This document shows positions 49,940-57,908 of a DNA stretch of 64,000 nt, piece after piece (the first letter of the stretch is position 1; the number at the start of each line of letters is the position of its first letter). The position numbers were made by a program, and so were the translations under genes. Below the pieces are notes generated by a model, which was not told the origin of the DNA, did no database searches, and saw nothing but the letters and a program-made list of their open reading frames with translations. The stretch comes from Syntrophaceae bacterium UBA4810 (GTDB lineage: Bacteria > Desulfobacterota > Syntrophia > Syntrophales > Smithellaceae): the NCBI GenBank assembly GCA_002402545.1, contig DHGA01000037.1:42435-106434 (forward strand), read 5' to 3'.

Positions 49940-52126
49940 TTATTGTCCGTTCATTTTGGTGATTTTTGTTTTTGTCTCCTCGTTCAGGAAATACCACAGG
50001 CCGATTAGTTTGAGAGTTTCTACTTTCGGAATGCCGGCGGCGCTCCAGCCGCGTTCCTCATAATACACGCTGATCAGTTTTTTTAATTCTTCTTTTCTGT
50101 GCTTGATCAGAATTTCGCGCTTTTCAGCGGTTTTCATTTTTTGAATTTCCGCCAGGGGCTTATTGAGAATAATGCCTAGCTGCTGATCGTGATAATCTTT
50201 TTCTGTTTCATAGAGGTTATCTTCTGTCGGGCCAATGGCTCTGTCAGGAATCCAGTCTTGTTCGCCCGTGTTCTTCCCGTAGGTCATTACATTCATCACC
50301 CGCTGTAAATTAATGTCTCTGTCTGTCTGCTCGAATATTTTTTCCCAGGTCATATTTGTGCCCAGCATGCCGTTATAAAAATCCGCGTAGATTTCCTGCG
50401 AGGCGGGATTGATGTAAATATCCGTATTCTTGCGCTTTTCTGATTCAGGATTAAAAACATCCACCCAAGGCAATTTGCACAGGCCCAGATTGTCATTGCC
50501 CAGGCGCACACGCGGATAAGTAATCAGCGCTTTTGCCTTATCCTGAAATGTCGGAAACGCGCCCAGCAAATCGGCTTTAATCAGCCAGGCGGCGGCATGA
50601 TGCGCCCCGATATCGCTTGCGGCGGCATAAGATGCCTGCATGGATAACGACCGGTGCGTTCGATAAAGAGAAAAAGGCAGCCCCTTAGTCTGCATGGCAA
50701 ATCGTTCCAGTTCTTTTTTGGGATTGGGCTTACCGGTTCTTTTGGTGTATTGAGAAGCAATCCATGTGATCAGATCAAGCATGCCCGCGCCTGCGACTTT
50801 AGTTAAATCAGTTCCCTCGCAGGCAAGCTGATGAATAAATGTCAGCGCGGCTTGTTCATCGCCCCAGTTCAGTTCGAATTCATCTGTACCTTCTTTGGTC
50901 AAAAAGCCGCGCTGGTAGCATTCCATTAAAAAGGCCATAATTACAGCGGTGGTGATGGTATCTATCCCATAATTATCGCAATGCCAGTTTGCCTCCATAA
51001 TAAATTCCGGACGCCACATGCCCAGGTTGGAACCGAAACCGGCGGCTGTTTCATATTCTGGGCCATCCACCCATACTTTGCGGCCTTTGTGTTCACCTGA
51101 TGTCAACGTTACCCAGCCGCCTTTGGTGCATCTTAAATTACAGCCGGGAAAGCATCCGTCCATGCCGCGATGATCAAAAAGATGCTCGGCGTAAAATTTG
51201 CCGCAGATCTGATCCGCTTGCGGATGCGAGCCGAACTGATAATTGTTCACCGGTAAGGATTTATAGTCTTCCTTATTCATAAACGCGATCAAGCCAGCGG
51301 AGCCTTTGCGGTACATCTTGAGCGACTGCGGATCTACCTCTTTGACAACATGGTGTAGTTTCGCGCCCGCCTTTTTCACCTTATCCCAATCGGCCGCGCC
51401 ATACGGATTTTCACCCCGTGGATAATCGGCAAGAACAACAACGGCGCGGAGATTTTTTTGAATCATCACTGAACCAAGACCGGTGCGTCCCGCCTGCTTG
51501 CTGCGGTAAAGGCCTTTTGTTCCATCAACAGGTTTAACAGCATCATAATAATGACTGTTGATACAGCCATAGGACGTATTGGCCGCGCCGATCCCTGTGG
51601 TTAAAAAAACGATATTCTTTTTTTCATAACCGGCGGCGGTAAACTGCTCAATGATAACTTTTTCCAGCTCGAAGACCTGATCAATAACCGGAGCTTTTTT
51701 TATGGATATTTCACCCTTGACGCTGTCGATTACAATCATGGTATTATCTGGGGCAATGCCGGTTATCTCCAGCGCGTCGAATCCCGCGTATTTCAGATAC
51801 GCGCCGAAATGACCACCGAAATTCGAGACGCCCGGAATATGCGTAAGGGGCGACAAGGAAATAGCCATACATTTGCTTGTGCCGGGAAATTGAGGAATGC
51901 CGCCCAGAGGCCCCGGCGCAAAGATCAGGGGATTTTCCGGAGCAAAGGCGTTTGTTTTACCGTTTATTTTTTTATGCAGCAGATAAAGCCCCAGCCCCCG
52001 GCCGCCGATAAAATAATCTCTGATCCGCGGCTCCAATGAATGGGCGGCAATTTTGCCGTCTTGTAAATCTATCGAAAGAATCTGATTGGCATATCCGTTT
52101 TGCAGCGCTGTTTTCGTATATTGCAT
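49940..52126 (-). CDS. Aldehyde:ferredoxin oxidoreductase (tungsten family)
   Basis: 728 residues from ATG 52126 (AAGGA ten bases upstream); an in-frame start 11 codons earlier is less well placed. N-terminal AOR domain with RDYFIGGRGLGLYLL and the pterin-binding segments; cluster cysteines GCFPGCNLRC and the fourth Cys in DNLGLCKLPW. It oxidises aldehydes to acids (or reduces acids) with ferredoxin as partner. At this length it is longer than Pyrococcus AOR (about 605) and closer to the larger bacterial paralogues. The Hdr-Flox locus nearby could recycle the reduced ferredoxin. Confidence 0.9.
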   Translation of the reverse strand: MQYTKTALQNGYANQILSIDLQDGKIAAHSLEPRIRDYFIGGRGLGLYLLHKKINGKTNAFAPENPLIFAPGPLGGIPQFPGTSKCMAISLSPLTHIPGVSNFGGHFGAYLKYAGFDALEITGIAPDNTMIVIDSVKGEISIKKAPVIDQVFELEKVIIEQFTAAGYEKKNIVFLTTGIGAANTSYGCINSHYYDAVKPVDGTKGLYRSKQAGRTGLGSVMIQKNLRAVVVLADYPRGENPYGAADWDKVKKAGAKLHHVVKEVDPQSLKMYRKGSAGLIAFMNKEDYKSLPVNNYQFGSHPQADQICGKFYAEHLFDHRGMDGCFPGCNLRCTKGGWVTLTSGEHKGRKVWVDGPEYETAAGFGSNLGMWRPEFIMEANWHCDNYGIDTITTAVIMAFLMECYQRGFLTKEGTDEFELNWGDEQAALTFIHQLACEGTDLTKVAGAGMLDLITWIASQYTKRTGKPNPKKELERFAMQTKGLPFSLYRTHRSLSMQASYAAASDIGAHHAAAWLIKADLLGAFPTFQDKAKALITYPRVRLGNDNLGLCKLPWVDVFNPESEKRKNTDIYINPASQEIYADFYNGMLGTNMTWEKIFEQTDRDINLQRVMNVMTYGKNTGEQDWIPDRAIGPTEDNLYETEKDYHDQQLGIILNKPLAEIQKMKTAEKREILIKHRKEELKKLISVYYEERGWSAAGIPKVETLKLIGLWYFLNEETKTKITKMNGQ

Positions 52127-52159
52127 GTTGTATGTGTCCTTGGCAAATAAGTAACGCAC

Positions 52160-52446
52160 ACTAGAGCAAACATCTTAAAAAATCAATAATAAAAAGACAT
52201 TAAGGCTTTCTATAAATTACAAACCTCTTTTTGGTGTCGCTATCTAAAACCAAATCCTCAAAATGCGCGGGTGCTTTCAGCAGTCAGTTCTTCCTGAAGT
52301 CCATATTTGACATAACCCATAAGAAGATGTTACTTTTACCTTCACAATTGCTAAAATGATGTGGCCATAAAAGCTCTTTTTATAGCGCGTTCTTTAAGGA
52401 AAGATTGTTTGATAACAAAGCATTTGATCAAAGAAAGGAAAATGCC
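52160..52446. other. Divergent spacer AOR / Pro-Gln lipoprotein
   Basis: 287 bp with no gene. A weak promoter toward the plus strand is possible: TTGACA at about 52311 and TTACTT 17 bp later. No repeats were recognised. Confidence 0.35.
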
Positions 52447-53364
52447 ATGAAAAAATTTTACTTTTTAAAAATAATTACTACCCTGCTGATATTATCGATT
52501 TTCCAGGCATGTTATGTAACCGCGCCTGTGTATGAAACCCCCAGCGGAGGCGGAGTTTATGAACCACCTCCGATTGTGTTCCAAACACCTCCTCATGTGG
52601 TAGTCATACCGGATACAGATGATGTTTACGTTGTTCCCCATATAGACATAGACTTATTTTTCTGGAGTGGCTGGTGGTGGCGTCCGTGGCAGGGCCGCTG
52701 GTACCGCTCACCTTATTATAACCGGGGTTGGGTTATTTTTAACGCTATTCCGGTTTTTTACTATGACGTAGATCCAGGCTGGAGAGGATATTACAGAGAC
52801 CGGCACTGGCGTGGTCATCGATGGAACTATGAACGGATTCCTCACGACCGGCTTAACAAAAACTGGCAAAACTGGAGAAACGACCGGTATTGGGAAAGCA
52901 GAAAAACCTGGAATGTTCAGAAATATAAGCCTCGTCCGCAAGAGCAAAGGCAGGAGCTAAGAAGACAGAGGCAAAACGAGTATGAAAAAAGACCTGAATT
53001 CAGGCAACCACAGCGGCAGCCTGAGATACAACAGCCACCGCAACAGCCCGAGATCCAGCAGCCTCAGCGGCAGCCTTGGGGACAACAGCCGCAAAGCCAG
53101 CCGCAGGTTCAGCAGCCACAAGTTCCGCCATCACAGCAGCCTGAAATAAAACAGCCTCAGCGGCAGCCTTTAAGTAAGCAACCGCAAAGAAAGCCGCGGA
53201 TTCAAGAACCGCAGGTTCAGCCACCGCAGCAGCCGGATATTAAACAGCCGCAGAGGAAACCTCAGGTTCAAAAGCCGCAAAGAAAGCCTGTGATTCAACC
53301 GGAGGAGGAACCGGAGGATCAACAGCCGGGTATAAACCCTCAGGTACAACAGCCGCGAAGATAA
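52447..53364 (+). CDS. Pro/Gln-repeat lipoprotein, aromatic-rich
   Basis: 305 residues from ATG 52447 (AAAGGAAA upstream). Signal peptide with probable lipobox FQAC (Cys22). Residues about 60-150 are very rich in Trp, Tyr and Arg (WWWRPW, RWYRSPYYN, GYYRDRHWRGH). From about 185 to the end it is a low-complexity array of QQPQ(x)QP / KPQVQ units, which predicts an extended periplasmic or surface chain. Similar WxY-rich lipoproteins occur in delta-proteobacteria without known function. Confidence 0.7.
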   Translation: MKKFYFLKIITTLLILSIFQACYVTAPVYETPSGGGVYEPPPIVFQTPPHVVVIPDTDDVYVVPHIDIDLFFWSGWWWRPWQGRWYRSPYYNRGWVIFNAIPVFYYDVDPGWRGYYRDRHWRGHRWNYERIPHDRLNKNWQNWRNDRYWESRKTWNVQKYKPRPQEQRQELRRQRQNEYEKRPEFRQPQRQPEIQQPPQQPEIQQPQRQPWGQQPQSQPQVQQPQVPPSQQPEIKQPQRQPLSKQPQRKPRIQEPQVQPPQQPDIKQPQRKPQVQKPQRKPVIQPEEEPEDQQPGINPQVQQPRR

Positions 53365-53407
53365 CCTGAATTCCAGCAGGTTAATAAGTTTAATCTTACT
53401 TTCTTTA

Positions 53408-53438
53408 TTGGGCGGCGGTTTTATAAGCCGCCGCCCAA
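53408..53438 (+). terminator. Intrinsic terminator
   Basis: TTGGGCGGCGG (53408-53418) pairs perfectly with CCGCCGCCCAA (53428-53438), followed by TTTC. It ends the lipoprotein transcript. Confidence 0.65.
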
Positions 53439-53577
53439 TTTCAATAATCTTAAAGAATAATTTCTCTCTCACAATATTGTTAAAAGAAACACCGCGTGTT
53501 ATAGGCCACATGTCATGATTGCCACAGCGGCTTTCGCCGCGATGCGATGACAAATTCAGAAAAGTGACTTTATTATT

Positions 53578-54213
53578 TTGGAAAAATACACGCTGCTGCA
53601 AAACATACTTTTAGGACTAAGCTTGGCCGCGCCAATCGGGCCGGTTAATCTGGAAATCATCAAACGCGGGCTGAAATCAGGATTCAAACAGGCTTTTCTC
53701 ACCGGCGCGGGAGCGATGAGCGCGGATGCCACCTATCTGACACTGATTTTTTTCGGGCTGGCCGCCTTTCTGAATATTGCCCCTTTAAAAATAATTCTTG
53801 GATTTTTGGGAAGTTTTGTTCTGGTTTATCTCGGCTTGATGAGCATAAGAGAATTCTTTCATAAAAAAGCGATTACAGAAAATGAACCACGGCGGCTTTT
53901 TAAAAATTCCTATGCCGCGGGTTACGTTATAACCATTTCCTGCCCGATAACCATTGTCTGGTGGACAGGTATTTTCGGAGCGCTGCTGGCCTCACAGGCA
54001 GAAACGCAAACAAGCCTATCCGCTTATTTATCCTGCCTTACTATTTTGCTGGGCTGTTTTATCTGGGTGATTTTTATCTCTGCGGCGCTGCATTGGGGTA
54101 AAAAAATAATTACTGATAAATTTGTGAGGTTTATTTCTTTAATCGCCGGATTTTTTCTTATCGGCTTCGGAATTTATTTTTTCTGGCGGGCAATCGGGTT
54201 GATAATCAATTAA
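53578..54213 (+). CDS. LysE/RhtB-family exporter
   Basis: 211 residues, six predicted TM helices. The family N-terminus reads LLGLSLAAPIGPVNLEIIKRGLKSGFKQAF, equivalent to the GxxPGP(N)xxV signature, and the mid-protein SCPITIVWWTG matches the second conserved loop. It exports amino acids or similar metabolites. The start is TTG 53578 without a clear ribosome site, so the N-terminus is somewhat uncertain. Monocistronic, convergent with the Flox genes. Confidence 0.85.
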   Translation: MEKYTLLQNILLGLSLAAPIGPVNLEIIKRGLKSGFKQAFLTGAGAMSADATYLTLIFFGLAAFLNIAPLKIILGFLGSFVLVYLGLMSIREFFHKKAITENEPRRLFKNSYAAGYVITISCPITIVWWTGIFGALLASQAETQTSLSAYLSCLTILLGCFIWVIFISAALHWGKKIITDKFVRFISLIAGFFLIGFGIYFFWRAIGLIIN

Positions 54214-54520
54214 TTTTTTACTAAAACCCGCATAGGCCGTCATTCCCGCGAAGGCGGGAATCCATAATTTTTATGATCCTGGATTCCGGGTCGCGCTGCG
54301 CTTGCCCGGAATGACAAACCAAGAGATTGATTCAGCGCTTATCGCGCCCCGCAATGACAATTGTGGTGCAAATATTTATCCTTGAGATGACTCCGTAAAA
54401 TGCTCCAGAGGCAAGGCGCGCGAGTATCGCAAAGTGAGGCCTGCTTTTTCGTAGGTCGCAGCGACGCGAACACGGCGCAACGCAGCATATGGGCATTTTA
54501 AGGTGTCATCAAAGGTGTTA
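54214..54520. repeat. Spacer with a REP palindrome and a GATGAC-ended repeat
   Basis: REP at 54239-54315 (GTCATTCCCGCGAAGGCGGGAATCC...GGATTCCGGG...CCCGGAATGAC). A separate element at 54387-54510 has imperfect inverted ends, GATGACTCCGTAAAATGC and GCATTTTAAGGTGTCATC. Its interior resembles that of the element at 57784-57905. No gene. Confidence 0.65.
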
Positions 54521-55381
54521 TCAGAAATCGCGCGGCAGTTCGTCGAGTTCGCCCAATGAAAAGACCGGCCCATCGGAACAGACGTATTTGTAACCCACAT
54601 TGCAGCGGCCGCATTTGCCGATGCCGCATTTCATACGCATCTCGAGCGATGTCAGAATATTTTCTTTGGAAAAGCCCAACTCAAAAAATACCGGCAGAGT
54701 AAACTTGATCATAACGGGCGGCCCGCAGATTAATGCCACAGAATTTTTCGGCGAGGGAGCAACTTCTTTGCACACGGCCGGAACAAAACCTTCCCTGCCT
54801 TGCCATGCTTCATCACCTTTATCAACTGTAATGATTGAATTTATATCGTCTCTCTTTTCCCAGGCGGCAAGTTCATCCTTATATAAAAGCAGCCCCGGGT
54901 TTCTCGCCCCGTAAATAACGGTGATATCTCCGAAACGCTTGCGGTTATCCTTGTGCAGCATGTAGTTGATGAGCGATCTGAGCGTGGTAAAGGCAAATCC
55001 GCCGCCCACGACAACGATATTTTTTTTCTCCAGAAATTCAATCGGCCATGAATTACCCAATGGCCCTCTGATTCCAATTTTTGCGCCCTCATCCAAATCA
55101 TGCAGGGCCGAAGTTACCGTTCCGGGAACAACGGCGCCCATGCGCATAACCGTGAATTCGACGTATCCCGGCTCGGTCGGTGACGAAGCAATGCCTATCG
55201 GCGATTCGCCTTTCCCGTAAATTGACAGTTCGGCAAACTGCCCCGGCAGGTATTTGAAGTTTGCTTCATCATCTTTATTCAAGAAAACCAGCCGGAATGT
55301 TTTGATGTCGTGCGTATCCACTTCATCGATAATTTTCGTTATCTCCACCGGCACAGGTATATAGGGGTTTTTATTAATCAT
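54521..55381 (-). CDS. Flox-type FAD/NAD(P) oxidoreductase subunit (FloxA-like), copy 1
   Basis: 286 residues of the PyrK/ferredoxin-NADP reductase type. Flavin domain with YLPGQFAELSIYG and SPIGIASSP, NAD domain with VVVGGGFAFTTLRSL and ALICGPPVMIKF, and a C-terminal 2Fe-2S site CGIGKCGRCNVGYKYVC. It accepts electrons from NADH for the Hdr complex. Last gene of the minus-strand locus, 23 bp after FloxB. It has a close paralogue at 61240-62079, from which it differs by an insertion of three residues near 82 (VVPG). Confidence 0.88.
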   Translation of the reverse strand: MINKNPYIPVPVEITKIIDEVDTHDIKTFRLVFLNKDDEANFKYLPGQFAELSIYGKGESPIGIASSPTEPGYVEFTVMRMGAVVPGTVTSALHDLDEGAKIGIRGPLGNSWPIEFLEKKNIVVVGGGFAFTTLRSLINYMLHKDNRKRFGDITVIYGARNPGLLLYKDELAAWEKRDDINSIITVDKGDEAWQGREGFVPAVCKEVAPSPKNSVALICGPPVMIKFTLPVFFELGFSKENILTSLEMRMKCGIGKCGRCNVGYKYVCSDGPVFSLGELDELPRDF

Positions 55382-55404
55382 TTATGCTTCAATCCTCTTC
55401 ATTA

Positions 55405-56442
55405 TCACGCCTTCATCGCGTCTTCTATAAGGGAATAGATATCTATATTCACGGGACAATGTTTTGTGCAGCGGCCACAGCCCACGCAGGAGATTACGCC
55501 GTATTTTCTTACATGGTATGAATATTTATGATTTATTTTCTGTCTTAATCTCTGATAAACGTGCGTGCGGGGATTATGCCCGCTCGCTTCCAGCGTGAAA
55601 TCTGTAAACATGCAGGCGTCCCAAACACGGCGCCTTATCCCCTGAGCAAACAGGGTGTCGTCACAAATATCAAAACAATAACAGGTCGGGCAGACAAAAG
55701 TGCAGACACCGCAACTAATGCACGCGGAGGAAACTCGGGTCCAAAAATCAGTATTATAAAAAAGGTCTTCCAGCTTTTTGGTAATTGCTCCCGGCTCCAG
55801 ACACATGCTGCGTGTTTTATATTCTTTCCCTTTTTTAATATATTCCTCGTAATACTTTTTATCAGCTGCCTTGCCCTCATTGAGCACTTTCAGTTCGGCA
55901 AGAATTTTTTCGCCTTTCGGGGTAACGCTATTAAGCAGCAGATCGCCTCCCTTTTTAACCATGAAGACATCAGAGCCTTCAGGATCAGCCGCGCCAATGC
56001 CCAGCGTCTGGTAAAATTCCTCCGGCTGGGCGGGCTTTTCCAGATCAAAGGCGTAACCGAAAATTACCGCCGTTTCTCTTCTTTGTTTCCAGAAAGGATC
56101 GACGATTCCCGACGCGTTAAAATGTATATCCATTATTTCGAAGCTTTTCACGTCACACGGACGCGCCCCAAAAAGAAATGCCGGCGGCAAATTCAACGCG
56201 ACCACAGAAGCGGTATCAATGGGCTTGCCTGTTTCGTATTTGATAAAATCTTCTTTGTGGGGGAAAAAGGCCGCTTTCGGGCTGGCTATTGTGTTATGAA
56301 AATCCAGATCAACCTGCTTTGGATCCTTAATTTCCACAAAATTGTAGCCGGAAATTTCCTTCACCGGCGCCAGCAGCAACCCTTTATCCATTAACGCGGC
56401 AGCCAGCTCGGATATTTTATTTATGGAAATTTTTTTCAACAC
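55405..56442 (-). CDS. Flox-type iron-sulfur subunit (FloxB-like), copy 1
   Basis: 345 residues from GTG 56442: AAGGAG (56449-56454) stands six bases upstream, and this leaves a 10-bp gap after the previous stop. A longer frame to 56493 would overlap that gene by 41 bp and is rejected. Features: FLFGARPCDVKSFEIMD, then two Fe-S motifs, CISCGVCTFVCPTCYCFDICDD and CVGCGRCTKHCPVN, with CMFTDFTLEASGHNPR between them. It relays electrons between FloxA and the rest of the complex. Paralogue of 62094-63116. Confidence 0.85.
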   Translation of the reverse strand: MLKKISINKISELAAALMDKGLLLAPVKEISGYNFVEIKDPKQVDLDFHNTIASPKAAFFPHKEDFIKYETGKPIDTASVVALNLPPAFLFGARPCDVKSFEIMDIHFNASGIVDPFWKQRRETAVIFGYAFDLEKPAQPEEFYQTLGIGAADPEGSDVFMVKKGGDLLLNSVTPKGEKILAELKVLNEGKAADKKYYEEYIKKGKEYKTRSMCLEPGAITKKLEDLFYNTDFWTRVSSACISCGVCTFVCPTCYCFDICDDTLFAQGIRRRVWDACMFTDFTLEASGHNPRTHVYQRLRQKINHKYSYHVRKYGVISCVGCGRCTKHCPVNIDIYSLIEDAMKA

Positions 56443-56452
56443 AAACCTCTCC

Positions 56453-57316
56453 TTACTCCAGAATCTTATCGGAATCCTCAACGCGGAAATCAACCAGCGC
56501 CGGTTTATCCTCCAGCTTCATTCCCGCCGCCTGTCCGAACATCTCTTCACATTCCTTGGCTACTTTTTTATGGAACAGATACAAAGGAATATCCACGGGA
56601 CAGGCGCGTGAACATTCGCCGCAATCTATACAGCGGCCGGCCAGGTGATGGAATCTGGTGAGATGATACATCATATTGCCGGGTGACTGTGGGGCCTTAT
56701 CCGCCCAGCGTGGTTTGTTTTGATCAATAAAACAGGGATCGCAATAGCACATCGGGCAGGCCTTGCGGCAGGCGTAACAGCGGATACATTTATCAAATTC
56801 TTTCTTCCAAAAAGCCCAGCGTTCTTCCTTGTCCATCGCCTCGTATTCGGCCAGCACTTCATAAGGCGAGATAATTTTTTGGCCATGAATTTCTTCACCC
56901 AGCAAAATATCATAAATCACCGGATTATAAAGTCCGCCGGTAGTTTTGCTATCGATAACTTCGTTTGTTTTTTGATTTTTCATGCCGTACGCGGGAATGC
57001 CCATAATAACCAAGTCTTCACGTCGGACTTTTTCTTCCTGAACAAGCTGAATAATCGCGCGGCTGTCCGCCGCTTTGGCGGCAATGGCGATTTTTGTTCC
57101 CCAGGGATAACGCATTAAATACCTGGCCATGTTAAAATTACAGTATTCGTTAAAGACGAGACTCTCAACATGGGCAATGGCTTTTGCGGCAAAAGGCATG
57201 GGGTGCTTTTCATCATAGCCCCTGCCGTAAGCCAGCACCACGGCTACTTCGCCTGCTTCCAGCAATCTTTTTGCTTCTTTTTTTAAGTTGTTTTCAATCT
57301 GCCTGAAATCAGTCAT
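56453..57316 (-). CDS. Ferredoxin-like iron-sulfur subunit (FloxC-like)
   Basis: 287 residues. The N-terminal half (about 1-150) is a domain with VAVVLAYGRGYDEKHPMPF and a VIMGIPAYGMKN core, seen in hydrogenase/Hdr-linked proteins. The C-terminal half has two 4Fe-4S motifs, CIRCYACRKACPMCYCDPC and CIDCGECSRACPVDIPLY. Order hdrA-mvhD-FloxC-FloxB-FloxA matches the described Hdr-Flox loci. Overlaps mvhD by 4 bp, indicating coupling. Confidence 0.82.
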   Translation of the reverse strand: MTDFRQIENNLKKEAKRLLEAGEVAVVLAYGRGYDEKHPMPFAAKAIAHVESLVFNEYCNFNMARYLMRYPWGTKIAIAAKAADSRAIIQLVQEEKVRREDLVIMGIPAYGMKNQKTNEVIDSKTTGGLYNPVIYDILLGEEIHGQKIISPYEVLAEYEAMDKEERWAFWKKEFDKCIRCYACRKACPMCYCDPCFIDQNKPRWADKAPQSPGNMMYHLTRFHHLAGRCIDCGECSRACPVDIPLYLFHKKVAKECEEMFGQAAGMKLEDKPALVDFRVEDSDKILE

Positions 57317-57744
57317 GCTTTCTCCTGAAGCTGCTCTATCTTTAGCTTTTGCTGAGGGCCAAGCTCTTTTATCTGAGCGGTAAATTCCTGGACCACTTCC
57401 GCGAACTTATTGCCTTCCGAGGCGGAAATCCACTCCACACGGAATCTTCCCGGCTCCAATCCCGCAAACTCCAGTATTTTTTTGGTTACGGCCAGTCTTC
57501 TTCTGGCGTAAAGATTTCCCGTGTTATAGTGACAGTCGCCGGGATGGCAACCGCCCACCAGCACGCCGTCAGCGCCGAGCTGAAACGCGCGGAAAATAAA
57601 CGAAGGATTAATGCGACTGGAACACATCACCCGAACCACCCGGAGATTCTGCGGATAATGCAGGCGGGTTGTCCCTGCCAAATCCGCGCCGGTATAAGTG
57701 CACCAGTTACAGGCGATGCCCAGTATTTTCGGTTCAAATGACAT
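57313..57744 (-). CDS. MvhD/FloxD-type 2Fe-2S subunit
   Basis: 143 residues. CNWCTYTGADLAG near residue 13, VMCSSRINP, then GGCHPGDCHYNTGN, the cysteine pattern of MvhD (hydrogenase iron-sulfur subunit), which connects HdrA to the electron input module. AAAGGAT precedes the ATG. The gene is separated from hdrA by 164 bp containing a repeat element, an unusual interruption of an operon that is otherwise tight. Confidence 0.9.
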   Translation of the reverse strand: MSFEPKILGIACNWCTYTGADLAGTTRLHYPQNLRVVRVMCSSRINPSFIFRAFQLGADGVLVGGCHPGDCHYNTGNLYARRRLAVTKKILEFAGLEPGRFRVEWISASEGNKFAEVVQEFTAQIKELGPQQKLKIEQLQEKA

Positions 57745-57783
57745 AAAAAATTATCCTTTTCTACAAAACGCAATTTTTTTATG

Positions 57784-57905
57784 TGCCGTTCAAAAGTGTC
57801 CCAGATGCGCGGCCCGCGAAGCCTGAGGAGTGAGGCGTATAGTTTCATACGCCGCAACGACGAAGGCTGAAGCGGAACAAAGCAGATGGGCGCTTTTCAA
57901 CGGCA
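57784..57905. repeat. Repeat element between hdrA and mvhD
   Basis: 122 bp with imperfect inverted ends, TGCCGTTCAAAAGTGTCCC and GGGCGCTTTTCAACGGCA, and a central hairpin GAGGCGTATAGTTTCATACGCC. Same general architecture as 54387-54510. It ends 3 bp before the hdrA stop codon. Confidence 0.6.
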
Positions 57906-57908
57906 TAC

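Noticed and set aside
56443..56493. Longer FloxB reading frame starting at 56493
   Set aside because: It would overlap the upstream gene by 41 bp and skip the good ribosome site in front of GTG 56442.
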